Part shown: one piece after another, positions 47,503 to 58,719 of the stretch
How positions within the stretch are numbered: the first letter of the stretch is position 1
How the letters are laid out: each line of letters begins with the position of its first letter
DNA from: RPQJ01 sp963846885
GTDB taxonomy: Bacteria; Pseudomonadota; Gammaproteobacteria; Steroidobacterales; Steroidobacteraceae
DNA length: 64,000 nt
Assembly (NCBI GenBank): GCA_963846885.1
Contig: CAWJXS010000016.1
Span: forward strand, 1-64,000
Reading direction: 5' to 3'
Position numbers and translations under genes: made by a program
The notes under the pieces: model-generated
The model's input: the letters and a program-made list of their open reading frames with translations, nothing else
The model's database searches: none
Told to the model about the DNA's origin: nothing

Positions 47503-48822
47503 ATGCACCGCATTGCCGTGTTCACCCTGGCGCTCTGCGCCTCCCTGCCCGCCGCAGCCAAGCCCGATTACGCCGCGGCCATCGCGGCCGATTACCAGCG
47601 TTCGCTCGGCGCGCTCTGGGATCACTTTCACCGCAATCCGGAACTCTCGTACCGCGAGACGAAGACAGCCGCGCGGATGGCGCAGGAGTTGCGCGCAATC
47701 CCCGGCATGAAGGTCACGGAGGGCGTCGGCGGCACTGGCGTCGTCGCGGTGCTGCAGAACGGCGACGGGCCCACGGTGCTGGTGCGCGCCGACATGGACG
47801 GCCTGCCGCTCGAAGAGCGTTCGGGCGTGGCCAACCCCTCGAAGGTGCGGCAGGTCGGCATCGACGGCGTCGAAGCGCCGGTGATGCACGCCTGCGGCCA
47901 CGACGTGCACATCACCTCGCAGCTGGCGACGGCGCGGCAGCTTGCGGCGCTGCGCGAGCGCTGGCGCGGCACCGTGGTGTTCGTGGTGCAGCCGGCCGAG
48001 GAGCGCTTCGGCGGCGCCGCCGCGATGCTCGCCGACGGACTCTATTCCCGCTTCCCGAAACCTGACTACGCGCTGGCCTTGCACGTGACGTCCAGCCTGC
48101 CGACGGGAACCATCTCAGCGTCGGAGTCTGTGCAGTACTCGTCCGCCGACAACATCGACATCACCGTCTTCGGCGTCGGCACGCATGGCGCCGCGCCGCA
48201 GGCTGGACGCGATCCGGTCTACATCGCCTCGCAGATCGTGGTTGCGCTGCAGTCGCTGATCAGCCGCGAGAAAGGCCCGCTGGAGCCCGGCGTAATCACG
48301 GTGGGTGCGTTCCACGCCGGCTCGAAGCACAACATCATTTCCGAACGCGCCGACCTGCAGCTCACCGTGCGCGCCAACAGCCGTGCAACGCGCGACGCGC
48401 TGATCGCCGGGATCGAGCGGGTAGCGCGCAACACGGCGCTCGCGCACGGCGTCGCCGAGGACCGGCTGCCGCTGGTCAAGATCGTCGAAAGCACGCCGCC
48501 GACGCTGAACGATCCGGCGCTCGCGCGCCGGCTGAACGGCGCGATCGCCGCGGCGCTGGGACCGGAGGTGGTGCAGCCGTTCGAGCAGACGTCGATGGGC
48601 GCTGAAGACTTCACTCACTTCGTGGAGCCTGCGCTCGGCGTGCCGGGGTATTACTTCGCCGTCGGCGGTACGCCACAGGCCGTGATCGACGCCGCTGCCG
48701 CGGGTGGCCCGCCGCTACCGCCGCACCACTCACCCCTGTTCCGCATCGATCCGGAGCCTGCCGTGCGCACCGGCGCCGAGGCGATGGTGACGGCGGTGCT
48801 GGAACTGCTGGCGCCACGTTGA
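47503..48822 (+). CDS. secreted M20-family amidohydrolase
   Basis: 439 residues. Signal peptide MHRIAVFTLALCASLPAAA, then peptidase-family M20D motifs: VRADMDGLPLEE, HACGHDVH, QPAEERFGG, GTHGAAPQAGRDP and SMGAEDFTHF. Related enzymes cut N-acyl amino acids (hippurate or IAA conjugates); the substrate here is unknown. ATG 47503 has GGAG upstream. It runs against its neighbours and separates ribE from ribBA. Confidence 0.9.
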   Translation: MHRIAVFTLALCASLPAAAKPDYAAAIAADYQRSLGALWDHFHRNPELSYRETKTAARMAQELRAIPGMKVTEGVGGTGVVAVLQNGDGPTVLVRADMDGLPLEERSGVANPSKVRQVGIDGVEAPVMHACGHDVHITSQLATARQLAALRERWRGTVVFVVQPAEERFGGAAAMLADGLYSRFPKPDYALALHVTSSLPTGTISASESVQYSSADNIDITVFGVGTHGAAPQAGRDPVYIASQIVVALQSLISREKGPLEPGVITVGAFHAGSKHNIISERADLQLTVRANSRATRDALIAGIERVARNTALAHGVAEDRLPLVKIVESTPPTLNDPALARRLNGAIAAALGPEVVQPFEQTSMGAEDFTHFVEPALGVPGYYFAVGGTPQAVIDAAAAGGPPLPPHHSPLFRIDPEPAVRTGAEAMVTAVLELLAPR

Positions 48823-48886
48823 GAGCGCGCTGAAGGGCGCACGCGGGCGCGCCGTGGCCGCCAGCGCGCGTGCAGGGCTGCCTCGA

Positions 48887-49495
48887 TCAGTGTTGTTCGG
48901 GATGCATCATGCGCTCGACATACCGCGCGATGATGTCCACTTCGAGGTTCACGCGACTGCCGGGCTGCAGCCGCCCGAGCGTCGTCACGCCCAGCGTGTG
49001 GGGCACCAGGTTCACGTCGAAGCGATCGCCCTGCGCGCCGTTCACGGTCAGGCTGACGCCGTCGATGCAGATCGAGCCCTTGCGGGCCACATAGCGCGCC
49101 AGTCCAGCCGGCACCTGGAACTCCATGCGCACCGACCGCGCGTCGTCGTGACGCGCGACGAGTTGCCCCACGCCATCGACGTGACCGGTCACGTAATGAC
49201 CGCCGAGCGCCTGCCCGGCGAGCAACGCCTTCTCCACGTTGACCGGCATGCCGACGGTGCAGTCGCCGAGCGTCGTGAGCGTCAGGGTCTCGCGCGAAAC
49301 GTCGGCCCGGAAGCTCGAGGCGTCGAACTGCGTCGCGGTGAGGCACACGCCATTCACGGCGATGCTGCCGCCGAGCTCGACCCCGGCGAGGGAAACGTCG
49401 CCGGTATCGAACACGATCGTGGCGTCGCCTCCGCGCGGCTCGATGGCACGCACCGTTCCCATCCCCTGCACGATGCCAGTGAACATGTCCGTCAT
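48887..49495 (-). CDS. ribE: riboflavin synthase, alpha chain
   Basis: 202 residues. Two lumazine-binding repeats, each with the VNGVCLTA / IDGVSLTVNG pattern; MFTGIVQGMG is the classic start, here preceded by MTD. ATG 49495 overlaps the ribD stop (TAATG). The 3' end faces the M20 gene. Confidence 0.96.
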   Translation of the reverse strand: MTDMFTGIVQGMGTVRAIEPRGGDATIVFDTGDVSLAGVELGGSIAVNGVCLTATQFDASSFRADVSRETLTLTTLGDCTVGMPVNVEKALLAGQALGGHYVTGHVDGVGQLVARHDDARSVRMEFQVPAGLARYVARKGSICIDGVSLTVNGAQGDRFDVNLVPHTLGVTTLGRLQPGSRVNLEVDIIARYVERMMHPEQH

Positions 49496-50598
49496 TACTC
49501 CACGGGACGCAGCGTGACCCGCAGGTCGGGGCCGACCATGCGCACGTCGCGGAAAGAAAACCGGGCCCTGTCAGCCAGCGCACGCAAGGGCTGCGGCAGC
49601 GCGAACGAGGGTTGGGCCGTCTCGCCGAGCAGCGTCGGCGCGACGTAGAGCACGATTTCATCGACGAGACCGGACGCCATGAAACTGCCGGCGAGCCGCG
49701 GACCGGCTTCGACCAGGATTTCGTTGCAGTCGAGCTCGGCCAGTCGCTGCAATACCGTCTCGATGTCGACGCGCCCGGCTGGGTCCACCGCTGCAGGCTC
49801 GACGCGCAGCGCAGGAGGCGTCGTGCCCGGCCAGGGTGAATTCGCGAAAACCAGCGTCGCCTTGCCGTCGCTCGCGAGTTTCGATGCCGCGGGGAGCTGC
49901 CCCCTGGCGTCCAGCACGACGCGCAGCGGTTCGCGCCCATGCAATGGCAGGCTGGCGTCACGCACCGTGAGCGCAGGATCGTCGGCCAAGGCGGTGCCGA
50001 TACCGGTCAGGATCGCCGACGCGCGCGCGCGCAGGCGCTGCACGTCGGCACGCGCGGAGGCCGCAGTGATCCACTGGCTCGAGCCATCGGCAAGCGCCGT
50101 GCGACCGTCGACGCTTTGGCCGAGCTTCACGGTCACCCACGGACGACCGCGAGTCATGCGCGAGACGAATCCGCGATTGAGCTCGGCAGCCTCACGCGCG
50201 AGCACGCCGACGGCGGTCTCGATTCCCGCCTGCCGCAGCCGCTCCAAGCCTTGCCCTGCGACGCGCGGATTGGGGTCCTGCATGGCGGCGACCACTCGTC
50301 GCACGCCCGCAGCGATCAACGCATCCGCACAGGGCGGCGTGCGTCCGTGATGCGAGCAGGGCTCGAGCGTGACGTACGCGGAGCCACCCCGCGCGCGGCC
50401 TGCGGCCAGCTCGAGCGCGTGCACTTCTGCATGCGGCTCGCCCGCACGACGGTGCCAGCCCTCACCCACCGGCGCGCCGCCCGCATCGAGCAGCACGCAG
50501 CCGACGGCCGGATTCGGGGGCGTCGAGTACTGGCCGCGCGCCGCCAGTTGCAGCGCGTGAGCCATATGCACGTGATCCGCGGCGGTGACGTCACTCAT
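49495..50598 (-). CDS. ribD: bifunctional pyrimidine deaminase / reductase of riboflavin synthesis
   Basis: 367 residues. Deaminase part: PNPAVGCVLL, HAEVHAL and EPCSHHGRTPPC (zinc ligands). Reductase part: RPWVTVKLGQSVDGRTAL and EAGPRLAGSFM. Follows nrdR by 13 bases. Confidence 0.97.
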   Translation of the reverse strand: MSDVTAADHVHMAHALQLAARGQYSTPPNPAVGCVLLDAGGAPVGEGWHRRAGEPHAEVHALELAAGRARGGSAYVTLEPCSHHGRTPPCADALIAAGVRRVVAAMQDPNPRVAGQGLERLRQAGIETAVGVLAREAAELNRGFVSRMTRGRPWVTVKLGQSVDGRTALADGSSQWITAASARADVQRLRARASAILTGIGTALADDPALTVRDASLPLHGREPLRVVLDARGQLPAASKLASDGKATLVFANSPWPGTTPPALRVEPAAVDPAGRVDIETVLQRLAELDCNEILVEAGPRLAGSFMASGLVDEIVLYVAPTLLGETAQPSFALPQPLRALADRARFSFRDVRMVGPDLRVTLRPVE

Positions 50599-50611
50599 GC
50601 GGTGCGCGTGC

Positions 50612-51190
50612 TCACTTCTTGGCGGGCGACAGTGGTGGCACGGCAGCGGGTAACGTCAATTTTTCGGAATTGGGCAGCTTCACTTTTTCTTCGAGACCGG
50701 ACCACAGGCCCAGCTGCAACTCCTCGGCCGAGCGGGGCCGCCGGTGCTGCAGCTTGTCGATTTCCTCCCGGAATGCGTCGACGTCCTGGAAGCTGCGATA
50801 AACGGACGCGAAACGCACGTACGCCACTTCGTCCAGCTGGTGCAACTCGTCCATCACGAGTTCGCCGATCAGCCGCGCCGGCACTTCGCGTTCGCCCAGG
50901 GTGCGCAGCTTGTGGCACACGTGATTGACGGCGGCATCGACCGCTTCGATCGCAACGGGCCGCTTCTCGAGCGCCTTGACCATCCCCGAGCGCAGCTTGG
51001 CCTCGTCGAAGGGTTCGCGCGTGGCGTCGCTCTTCACGACGCGGGGCATGACGAGTTCGGCGGATTCGAAGGTGGTGAAGCGCTCGCCGCAGCGCAGGCA
51101 TTCGCGGCGACGGCGCACCTGCTGACCCTCGCCGGACAGGCGCGAGTCGATCACCTTCGTTTCCTCGAACGCGCAGAACGGACAGTACAC
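50612..51190 (-). CDS. nrdR: transcriptional repressor NrdR
   Basis: 192 residues, somewhat longer than the usual 150-180 because of a C-terminal tail. Zinc ribbon Cys3, Cys6, Cys31, Cys34 and an ATP-cone (RVVKSDATREPFDEAKL). It represses ribonucleotide reductase genes in response to nucleotide state. The start is GTG. Confidence 0.95.
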   Translation of the reverse strand: MYCPFCAFEETKVIDSRLSGEGQQVRRRRECLRCGERFTTFESAELVMPRVVKSDATREPFDEAKLRSGMVKALEKRPVAIEAVDAAVNHVCHKLRTLGEREVPARLIGELVMDELHQLDEVAYVRFASVYRSFQDVDAFREEIDKLQHRRPRSAEELQLGLWSGLEEKVKLPNSEKLTLPAAVPPLSPAKK

Positions 51191-51228
51191 CGGCCAGTCT
51201 CCTGCCCTGCTGTCCGGTCAGGCCCGCT

Positions 51229-52485
51229 CTAGCGGCCGTACACCGGGAAGCGGCGGCAGATCGCTTCGACCGATGCGCGCGTCTTCGCGATCACGGCTTC
51301 GTCGTTCGGGTGCGTGAGCACGTCAGCGATCCAATGCGCGAGCTGCGCGACCTCGGCTTCCTTGAAACCGCGCGTCGTGACTGCCGGCGTGCCGATGCGG
51401 ATGCCGCTGGTGACCATCGGCGGACGCGGATCGTTGGGCACGGAGTTCTTGTTGACCGTGATGTGGGCGCGGGTCAGTGCAGCGTCGGCTTCCTTGCCGT
51501 TGATCTCCTTGTCGGACAAGTCGACCAGGAACAGGTGGTTGTCGGTGCCGCCGGAAACGATCCTGATGCCGCGCTGCTCGAAGACCTTGCACATCTCGCG
51601 CGCGTTGGCGACGACCTGCTTCTGGTAGTCCACGAACTCCGGCTGCATCGCCTCGAGGAACGCAACGGCCTTGGCCGCGATGACGTGCATCAGCGGACCG
51701 CCCTGCGTGCCCGGGAAGATCATCGAGTTGAGCTTCTTGGTGATCTCGTCGTTGGCGCGCGCGAGGATCAGGCCGCCGCGCGGGCCGCGCAGCGTCTTGT
51801 GCGTCGTGGTCGTGACGACGTCGGCGTAAGGCACCGGGTTGGGGTACACGCCCGCCGCGACGAGGCCGGCGACGTGCGCCATGTCGCAGAGGAAATATGC
51901 GCCCACGGCATCTGCAATCGCGCGGAAACGCGGAAAATCGAGGATGCGCGAATACGCGGAGAAGCCGGCGATGATCATCTTCGGCTTGTGCTCGTGCGCG
52001 AGCCGCTCGACCTGCGCGTAGTCGATCGCGCCGGTGGCCGGGTCGAGCCCGTACTGCACGGCGTTGAAGATCTTGCCGGAGAAATTGACCTTGGCGCCGT
52101 GCGTGAGGTGACCGCCATGGTCGAGGCTCATGCCGAGCAGCGTGTCGCCCGGCTTCATCAGCGCGAGGAACGCGGCGGCGTTGGCCTGCGAACCGGAGTG
52201 CGGCTGGACGTTGGCGAAGTCGGCGCCGAAGAGCTTCTTCGCACGATCGATCGCGAGCTGCTCGGCGACATCGACGTATTCGCACCCGCCGTAGTAGCGC
52301 TTGCCCGGATACCCTTCAGCGTACTTGTTGGTGAGCACGGAGCCCTGCGCTTCGAGCACGCGCGGAGTTGCGTAGTTCTCGGAAGCGATCAGCTCGATGT
52401 GATCTTCCTGGCGGACGCGTTCGTGCTCGATCGAAGCCGCGAGTTCAGGATCGAATTCGGCGATGGTCATGCTGGCGGGAAACAT
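51229..52485 (-). CDS. glyA: serine hydroxymethyltransferase
   Basis: 418 residues, PLP enzyme converting serine and THF to glycine and methylene-THF, which links it to folD, folC and purine synthesis here. The PLP lysine is in VVTTTTHKTLRGPRGG; LIASENYATPRVLEAQGS is the N-terminal signature. ATG 52485 has GGAG ahead; MTIAEFD at 52470 is the alternative. Confidence 0.97.
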   Translation of the reverse strand: MFPASMTIAEFDPELAASIEHERVRQEDHIELIASENYATPRVLEAQGSVLTNKYAEGYPGKRYYGGCEYVDVAEQLAIDRAKKLFGADFANVQPHSGSQANAAAFLALMKPGDTLLGMSLDHGGHLTHGAKVNFSGKIFNAVQYGLDPATGAIDYAQVERLAHEHKPKMIIAGFSAYSRILDFPRFRAIADAVGAYFLCDMAHVAGLVAAGVYPNPVPYADVVTTTTHKTLRGPRGGLILARANDEITKKLNSMIFPGTQGGPLMHVIAAKAVAFLEAMQPEFVDYQKQVVANAREMCKVFEQRGIRIVSGGTDNHLFLVDLSDKEINGKEADAALTRAHITVNKNSVPNDPRPPMVTSGIRIGTPAVTTRGFKEAEVAQLAHWIADVLTHPNDEAVIAKTRASVEAICRRFPVYGR

Positions 52486-52611
52486 GTGCTCTCCACGGTC
52501 GGGGACCCGGAATTGTAGCTGATCGTGGAAACTACCGAGCGCGTCGTGCCATGCGCGGGGCTAGCGTAAGCGAGTGCCCCGGCGGCGGGACGAACTCCAG
52601 GTGCCACACCC

Positions 52612-53718
52612 ATGAAATGGCTACCCAGCATTGCGACTTTGCGCTTACTCGTGGGCGTGCTGCCCCTGTTGACCGTACCGGCCCTGCCGACGCTGGCGGC
52701 GGCGGGATCCGCTCCAGACCTTGAGGCTGGCCGTCGCACCTTCGATACCGTCTGCGCAGCTTGCCACGGCCCGACCGGACGTGCCGACCCCGAGAATCCC
52801 ACTGTCAAGGCTCTCGATGCGCTGCCCGCCGACCTGTCCGACCCACTGTTCAACAGCCGCGAGCCGGCCGAAGACTGGGACATCGTCGTCACGCACGGAG
52901 GCCAGGCGCTGGGTTTGTCGGCCACCATGCCCGCGCAGGGGGCCGCGCTCGACGAACAGCAGATTCGCGACGTGGTGGCCTACGCCAAGACATTGGCGCC
53001 GGGGAGCGAGGCCTATCCGCCCGGTGAACTCAACTTCTTCCTGCCGATTCGCACCAAGAAAGCGTTCCCCGAGGACGAGATCGTCTGGAAGTCGCGGCTG
53101 ACCGAGCGCGACGGCCCGGACGTATGGCGAAATGTGCTGGAGATCGAGAAGCGCTTCGGCAAGCGCTCGATGGGCGTCGTCGAAATCATTCACGAGGACG
53201 ATGGCACGGACAGTGAGATCACCAAGGTCGAGGTCGGCGCCAAGACGGTGCTGCACTGGGACCTCCCACGGCGCTCGATCCTGTCCGGCGCAGTGGTGCT
53301 CGCCTTCCCGACCGACGGCGACGAATCCGACGAGATCATCCCTTACCTCGCCTACGGACGGCTTTTCGACGAGCGCTGGATGTTCCAGTCGAGCGCCCGG
53401 CTGATCCTGCCGGTGGACGACGTCGATACGGGGGAAGCCGAGTTAGCCGGGGTCGTGCACTACCGTTGGACGCGTTGGCCGCGGCGGGTTTTTCCAGCCC
53501 TGGAAGCAACCGCGACCGTGCCGTTTGAAGACACGGGCGACGACTCGGTGCAGTGGACGATCATCCCGCAGTTGCGGTTCGGGCTCACTCGCGGCGCGCA
53601 CGTAGCGTTGAGCGTGGGCGCGGAGATCCCGCTCAGCGACCAGGACTACGACACGCGCTGGCACATGAGCGTGCTCTGGGACTTTGCGGACGGCAGCTTC
53701 TTCAAGGGCTGGCGTTAA
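52612..53718 (+). CDS. exported cytochrome c fused to a beta-rich outer-membrane-like domain
   Basis: 368 residues. Signal peptide to about residue 31 (GVLPLLTVPALPTLAAAG). A mono-heme cytochrome c domain spans about 35-125 with Cys48-x2-Cys51-His52 (CAACHG) and a candidate axial Met in SATMPAQG. The remainder (about 140-368) is made of alternating strands ending in WHMSVLWDFADGSFFKGWR, which resembles an outer-membrane beta-barrel. I do not recognise a named family. The stop shares TTAA with the convergent gene. Confidence 0.75.
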   Translation: MKWLPSIATLRLLVGVLPLLTVPALPTLAAAGSAPDLEAGRRTFDTVCAACHGPTGRADPENPTVKALDALPADLSDPLFNSREPAEDWDIVVTHGGQALGLSATMPAQGAALDEQQIRDVVAYAKTLAPGSEAYPPGELNFFLPIRTKKAFPEDEIVWKSRLTERDGPDVWRNVLEIEKRFGKRSMGVVEIIHEDDGTDSEITKVEVGAKTVLHWDLPRRSILSGAVVLAFPTDGDESDEIIPYLAYGRLFDERWMFQSSARLILPVDDVDTGEAELAGVVHYRWTRWPRRVFPALEATATVPFEDTGDDSVQWTIIPQLRFGLTRGAHVALSVGAEIPLSDQDYDTRWHMSVLWDFADGSFFKGWR

Positions 53719-54680
53719 GTCGCGACCAGGGCCTCGACCACACGCGTCCAGGCGCGGGCGAGGTTCTGGCGGTTGTAACCCCCGCCGCCCATCGCGAGCA
53801 CCCGGCCGTGCCCCAGCTCGTCAGCGATGCGGCAGACCGACGCCGCCGCATGCGCGTGCGCTGCTTCGCTGAAGGCGAGGTGCGTGATCGGATCGCCCTC
53901 GAGGCTGTCGGCGCCACACTGCAGCAGGATGAACTCAGGCTGGGTCTGTCGCAGGTACGCTTCGATCTTGACCCATTCACGATGAAAGTCTTCGTCGCCC
54001 GCACCCGGGGGCAACGGCAGGTTCAGCTTGGTGCCCTCGGCGCTGCCCTTGCCCGTCTCACTGGCCGCACCCGTTCCCGGATACAGGGTACGCCCGTCCT
54101 GGTGGATGTCCGCGAAGAGCGCATCTGCGTCGGACTCGAACGAGTAGAACACGCCGTCCCCGTGATGCGCGTCGATGTCGACGTAGGCGATCCGTTGCAG
54201 CCCGTGCCGCTTGCGCAGCAGTTCGATCGCGATGCCGCAGTCGTTGAAGACGCAGAAGCCCGCCGCATGAGCACGCGCGGCATGGTGCAGCCCCGCAATC
54301 GGAATGAATGCGCGCCGCGCCCGGCCGCCCATGATCTCCTCGACCGCGAGCACCGTGGCGCCCACCACCATGCTCGAAGACTCGTAGATGCCTTTGGTGG
54401 CCGGCGTATCGCCCGCATCGAGGTAGCCCCTGCCCTCGGCGGATTTGCGGATCACGAACTCGACGTAGTCGGGATGATGGAAGCTCTCCAGCTCGTCACG
54501 CTCGGCGATGCGCGGATCCAGCAACCGCAGCGACGGATAGGCACGGCTGCGGCGCATTTCGCGCAGGAATGCTTCGTGCCGGTCGAGGCCGAACGGGTGG
54601 CCGTCGCCGAAGCCGTAGCGGCTCAGCGCGTCGCCGGACACCAGCAGGACTGGGGTCGGATACGGGTCGGACTGCGACAA
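53715..54680 (-). CDS. histone deacetylase superfamily hydrolase
   Basis: 321 residues, arginase/deacetylase fold. Zinc site residues are visible: GLHHA, VDIDAHHGDGVFYSF and CGADSLEGDP. Members include AcuC and acetylpolyamine amidohydrolases; DGHPFGLDRHEAFLREM at the N-terminus fits AcuC. Its substrate cannot be told from sequence. Divergent from ettA with a 133-base gap. Confidence 0.88.
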   Translation of the reverse strand: MSQSDPYPTPVLLVSGDALSRYGFGDGHPFGLDRHEAFLREMRRSRAYPSLRLLDPRIAERDELESFHHPDYVEFVIRKSAEGRGYLDAGDTPATKGIYESSSMVVGATVLAVEEIMGGRARRAFIPIAGLHHAARAHAAGFCVFNDCGIAIELLRKRHGLQRIAYVDIDAHHGDGVFYSFESDADALFADIHQDGRTLYPGTGAASETGKGSAEGTKLNLPLPPGAGDEDFHREWVKIEAYLRQTQPEFILLQCGADSLEGDPITHLAFSEAAHAHAAASVCRIADELGHGRVLAMGGGGYNRQNLARAWTRVVEALVAT

Positions 54681-54813
54681 CTGGCGCGGGCCCTTGCAGG
54701 AGTGTGGGGCAGCCTAGCAGCCCGCTCCCGGTGGCGGTAGCGTCCAGTGGCCTCGATGACCGATAATTCCCGACCTTTTTCGTATTGCCGGACCCCGAGC
54801 GCAATCCCCACCC

Positions 54814-56473
<1,660 letters not shown>

Positions 56474-56481
<8 letters not shown>

Positions 56482-58006
56482 ATCCCGGCTCGCCATCGAC
56501 GGCAATTCACTCACGCTCGAGCAGCTGCGGCTGTTCGAGCGCGACCGGCCCACGGTCGAGCTGACCGCAGCGGCGCGCGGGAGGATGCAACTGTCGGAGG
56601 CCACGGTCACCGCGACGGTCGCATCCGGGCGCACCGCGTATGGCATCAACACCGGGTTCGGCGCGTTCGCCAATCGCGTCATTCCGGCACAGAAGACCAA
56701 GAAGCTGCAGCTCAACCTGGTGCGCAGTCATGCGTGCGGCGTGGGCGAACCCCTGGCCCCGGCCCTGGTGCGGCGCATGCTTTTGCTCAAGGCCAACAAC
56801 CTCGCGGCGGGTTTTTCCGGTGTGCGACCGCTGGTCGTGGAGACGCTGCTCGCCCTGCTGAACGCAGATGTCCTCCCCGTGATCCCGGCGCAAGGCTCGG
56901 TCGGGGCCTCGGGCGACCTGGCGCCGCTCGCGCACCTGGCCCTGGCGTTGATCGGCGAAGGCGAGGCAACGTCGCCGGACGCCGCGGGCTCAAGGCACGA
57001 AGTGGCCAACGCAGATGTGCTGCGAGCCGCCGGCGTTGAACCACTCGAACTGCAGGCCAAGGAAGGACTGGCGTTGCTCAACGGCACGCAACTGAGCCTG
57101 GCGCTCGCGCTCGACGGGCTCTTCCGCGCCGAAACGCTGCTCGATGCTTCAGTCGTGTGCTGCGCGATGACCGTTGAAGGCCTGGCCGGCAGCCACTCGC
57201 CGTTCGACGACCGCATCCAGCAGGCCAGCCGCCTGCCGGGGCAGATCGATGCGGCGCGCCGGATCCGCGCGCTGCTGTCATCGGACAGCGAGATCCGCCG
57301 CAGCCACGAGAATTGCGAACGCGTGCAGGATCCGTATGCCGTGCGCTGCATGCCGCAGGTGTTCGGCGCGGTCGAGCACACGCTGCGGCACGCGCGCGAC
57401 GTGCTCGGCGCCGCGATCAACGGCGTCTCCGACAACCCGCTGATCTTCGGTGAGGACGTGCTGTCGGGCGGCAATTTCCACGCCGAACCGATCGGCTTCA
57501 TCAGCGACTTTCTGGCGATTGCCGTGGCTGAACTTGCCAGCACGTCAGAGCGGCGCATCGACCTGCTCGACCGCCGCGTCAATCCCAACCTGAACATGTT
57601 CCTGACGACAGAGCCCGGTCTCGAGTCGGGCTTCATGATCGCGCACGTGACCGCCGCGGCCCTGGTGTCCGAGAACAAGACCTACGCTCACCCCGCCTCC
57701 GTCGACAGCCTGCCGACCTCGGCGGGCCAGGAAGATCACGTGAGCATGGCGCCATGGGCCGGACGCAAGCTCGCGAAGATCTGTGACAACACGGCACGCG
57801 TGCTGGGCGTGGAGCTGCTCGCGGCCGCGCATGCGCTCGATTCGCTGCAGCCGCTCACCACCACGGCAGAGCTGCAGCGAGTGCACGCGGCCGTGCGTGA
57901 GCGCGTGGCGTACCAGCCCGACGACCATCGCCTCGACCGCGACATCGGCCGCCTGGCGCAGCTGGTCGAGTCGGACCAGCTCTCTGCCCTGATTCCGGCC
58001 AGCTGA
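56474..58006 (+). CDS. hutH: histidine ammonia-lyase
   Basis: 510 residues. MIO prosthetic group from Ala145-Ser146-Gly147 (GSVGASGDLAPLAHL). Tyr56 in AYGINTGFGAF and the His of VRSHACGVG favour histidine over phenylalanine as substrate. Its ATG lies 8 bases inside the end of ettA. No other hut genes occur in the window, so it may serve a role other than full histidine degradation. Confidence 0.93.
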
Positions 58007-58021
58007 GCAGAGCGGCCACGC

Positions 58022-58714
58022 ATGCTGGGCGTCATCGCGGTCTGCGTCGCCTTCGGCCTGCTGGCACTGCTGGTTTCCTTGAGCCGCTGGCTGGCGCACC
58101 GTCCCTGGGCGGCCGCGGGCAACCTCGCGGTGGGACTCGGGCTGCTGGCGATCGCGCATTGGCTCTGGCCACCGGTGCTGCACCTGCAGACCTATGAACC
58201 GATGCGCTCGAGGCCGGCCGTAATCGCGCAGGTCCACAGTGAACGCACCGGGCCAAGCGCATATCGCGTGACGCTCACGCGTCTGCCAGCCGGACACATG
58301 CAGGTGCTCGAAATGGCGGGCGACGAGTGGCGCCTGGATGCGCGGACGCTGGTATGGATCGGCCGCGCCGCGGCCCTGGGGCTGCCGGACAGCTTCCGGC
58401 TCGACCGGCTGAGCGGCCGCTACCTGCAGACGACGGCATCCACGCCGCCAGCGAGCTACGCCCTGAGCGACGAGGACGAGCCCGGCGAGGACATCTGGGC
58501 GCAGGCGCGGACGGCATCGCAGTGGCAGTCCAGCATCGATGCACGCCATGCCTATGGCCCCTGGCGGGCACTCGCCGACGGCGCCCGCTATGACGTGGCG
58601 CTGGTGCGGAAGCCGGGGCTGACGGAGGCCGTGCTCGAGGCGAGGCCGGCGAACGAAGCGGCAGCGAAGGCGATGCGCTACACTGAAAGCGTCAGCGTTC
58701 AAACCAAGGATTGA
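58022..58714 (+). CDS. uncharacterised membrane-anchored protein
   Basis: 230 residues. Two N-terminal helices (VIAVCVAFGLLALLVSLS; NLAVGLGLLAIAHWLW), then a soluble domain. Similar proteins in xanthomonads are sometimes labelled multidrug efflux pump, but nothing here supports transport. It follows hutH by 15 bases and overlaps the next gene's alternative start. Confidence 0.7.
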   Translation: MLGVIAVCVAFGLLALLVSLSRWLAHRPWAAAGNLAVGLGLLAIAHWLWPPVLHLQTYEPMRSRPAVIAQVHSERTGPSAYRVTLTRLPAGHMQVLEMAGDEWRLDARTLVWIGRAAALGLPDSFRLDRLSGRYLQTTASTPPASYALSDEDEPGEDIWAQARTASQWQSSIDARHAYGPWRALADGARYDVALVRKPGLTEAVLEARPANEAAAKAMRYTESVSVQTKD

Positions 58715-58719
58715 CCGCT

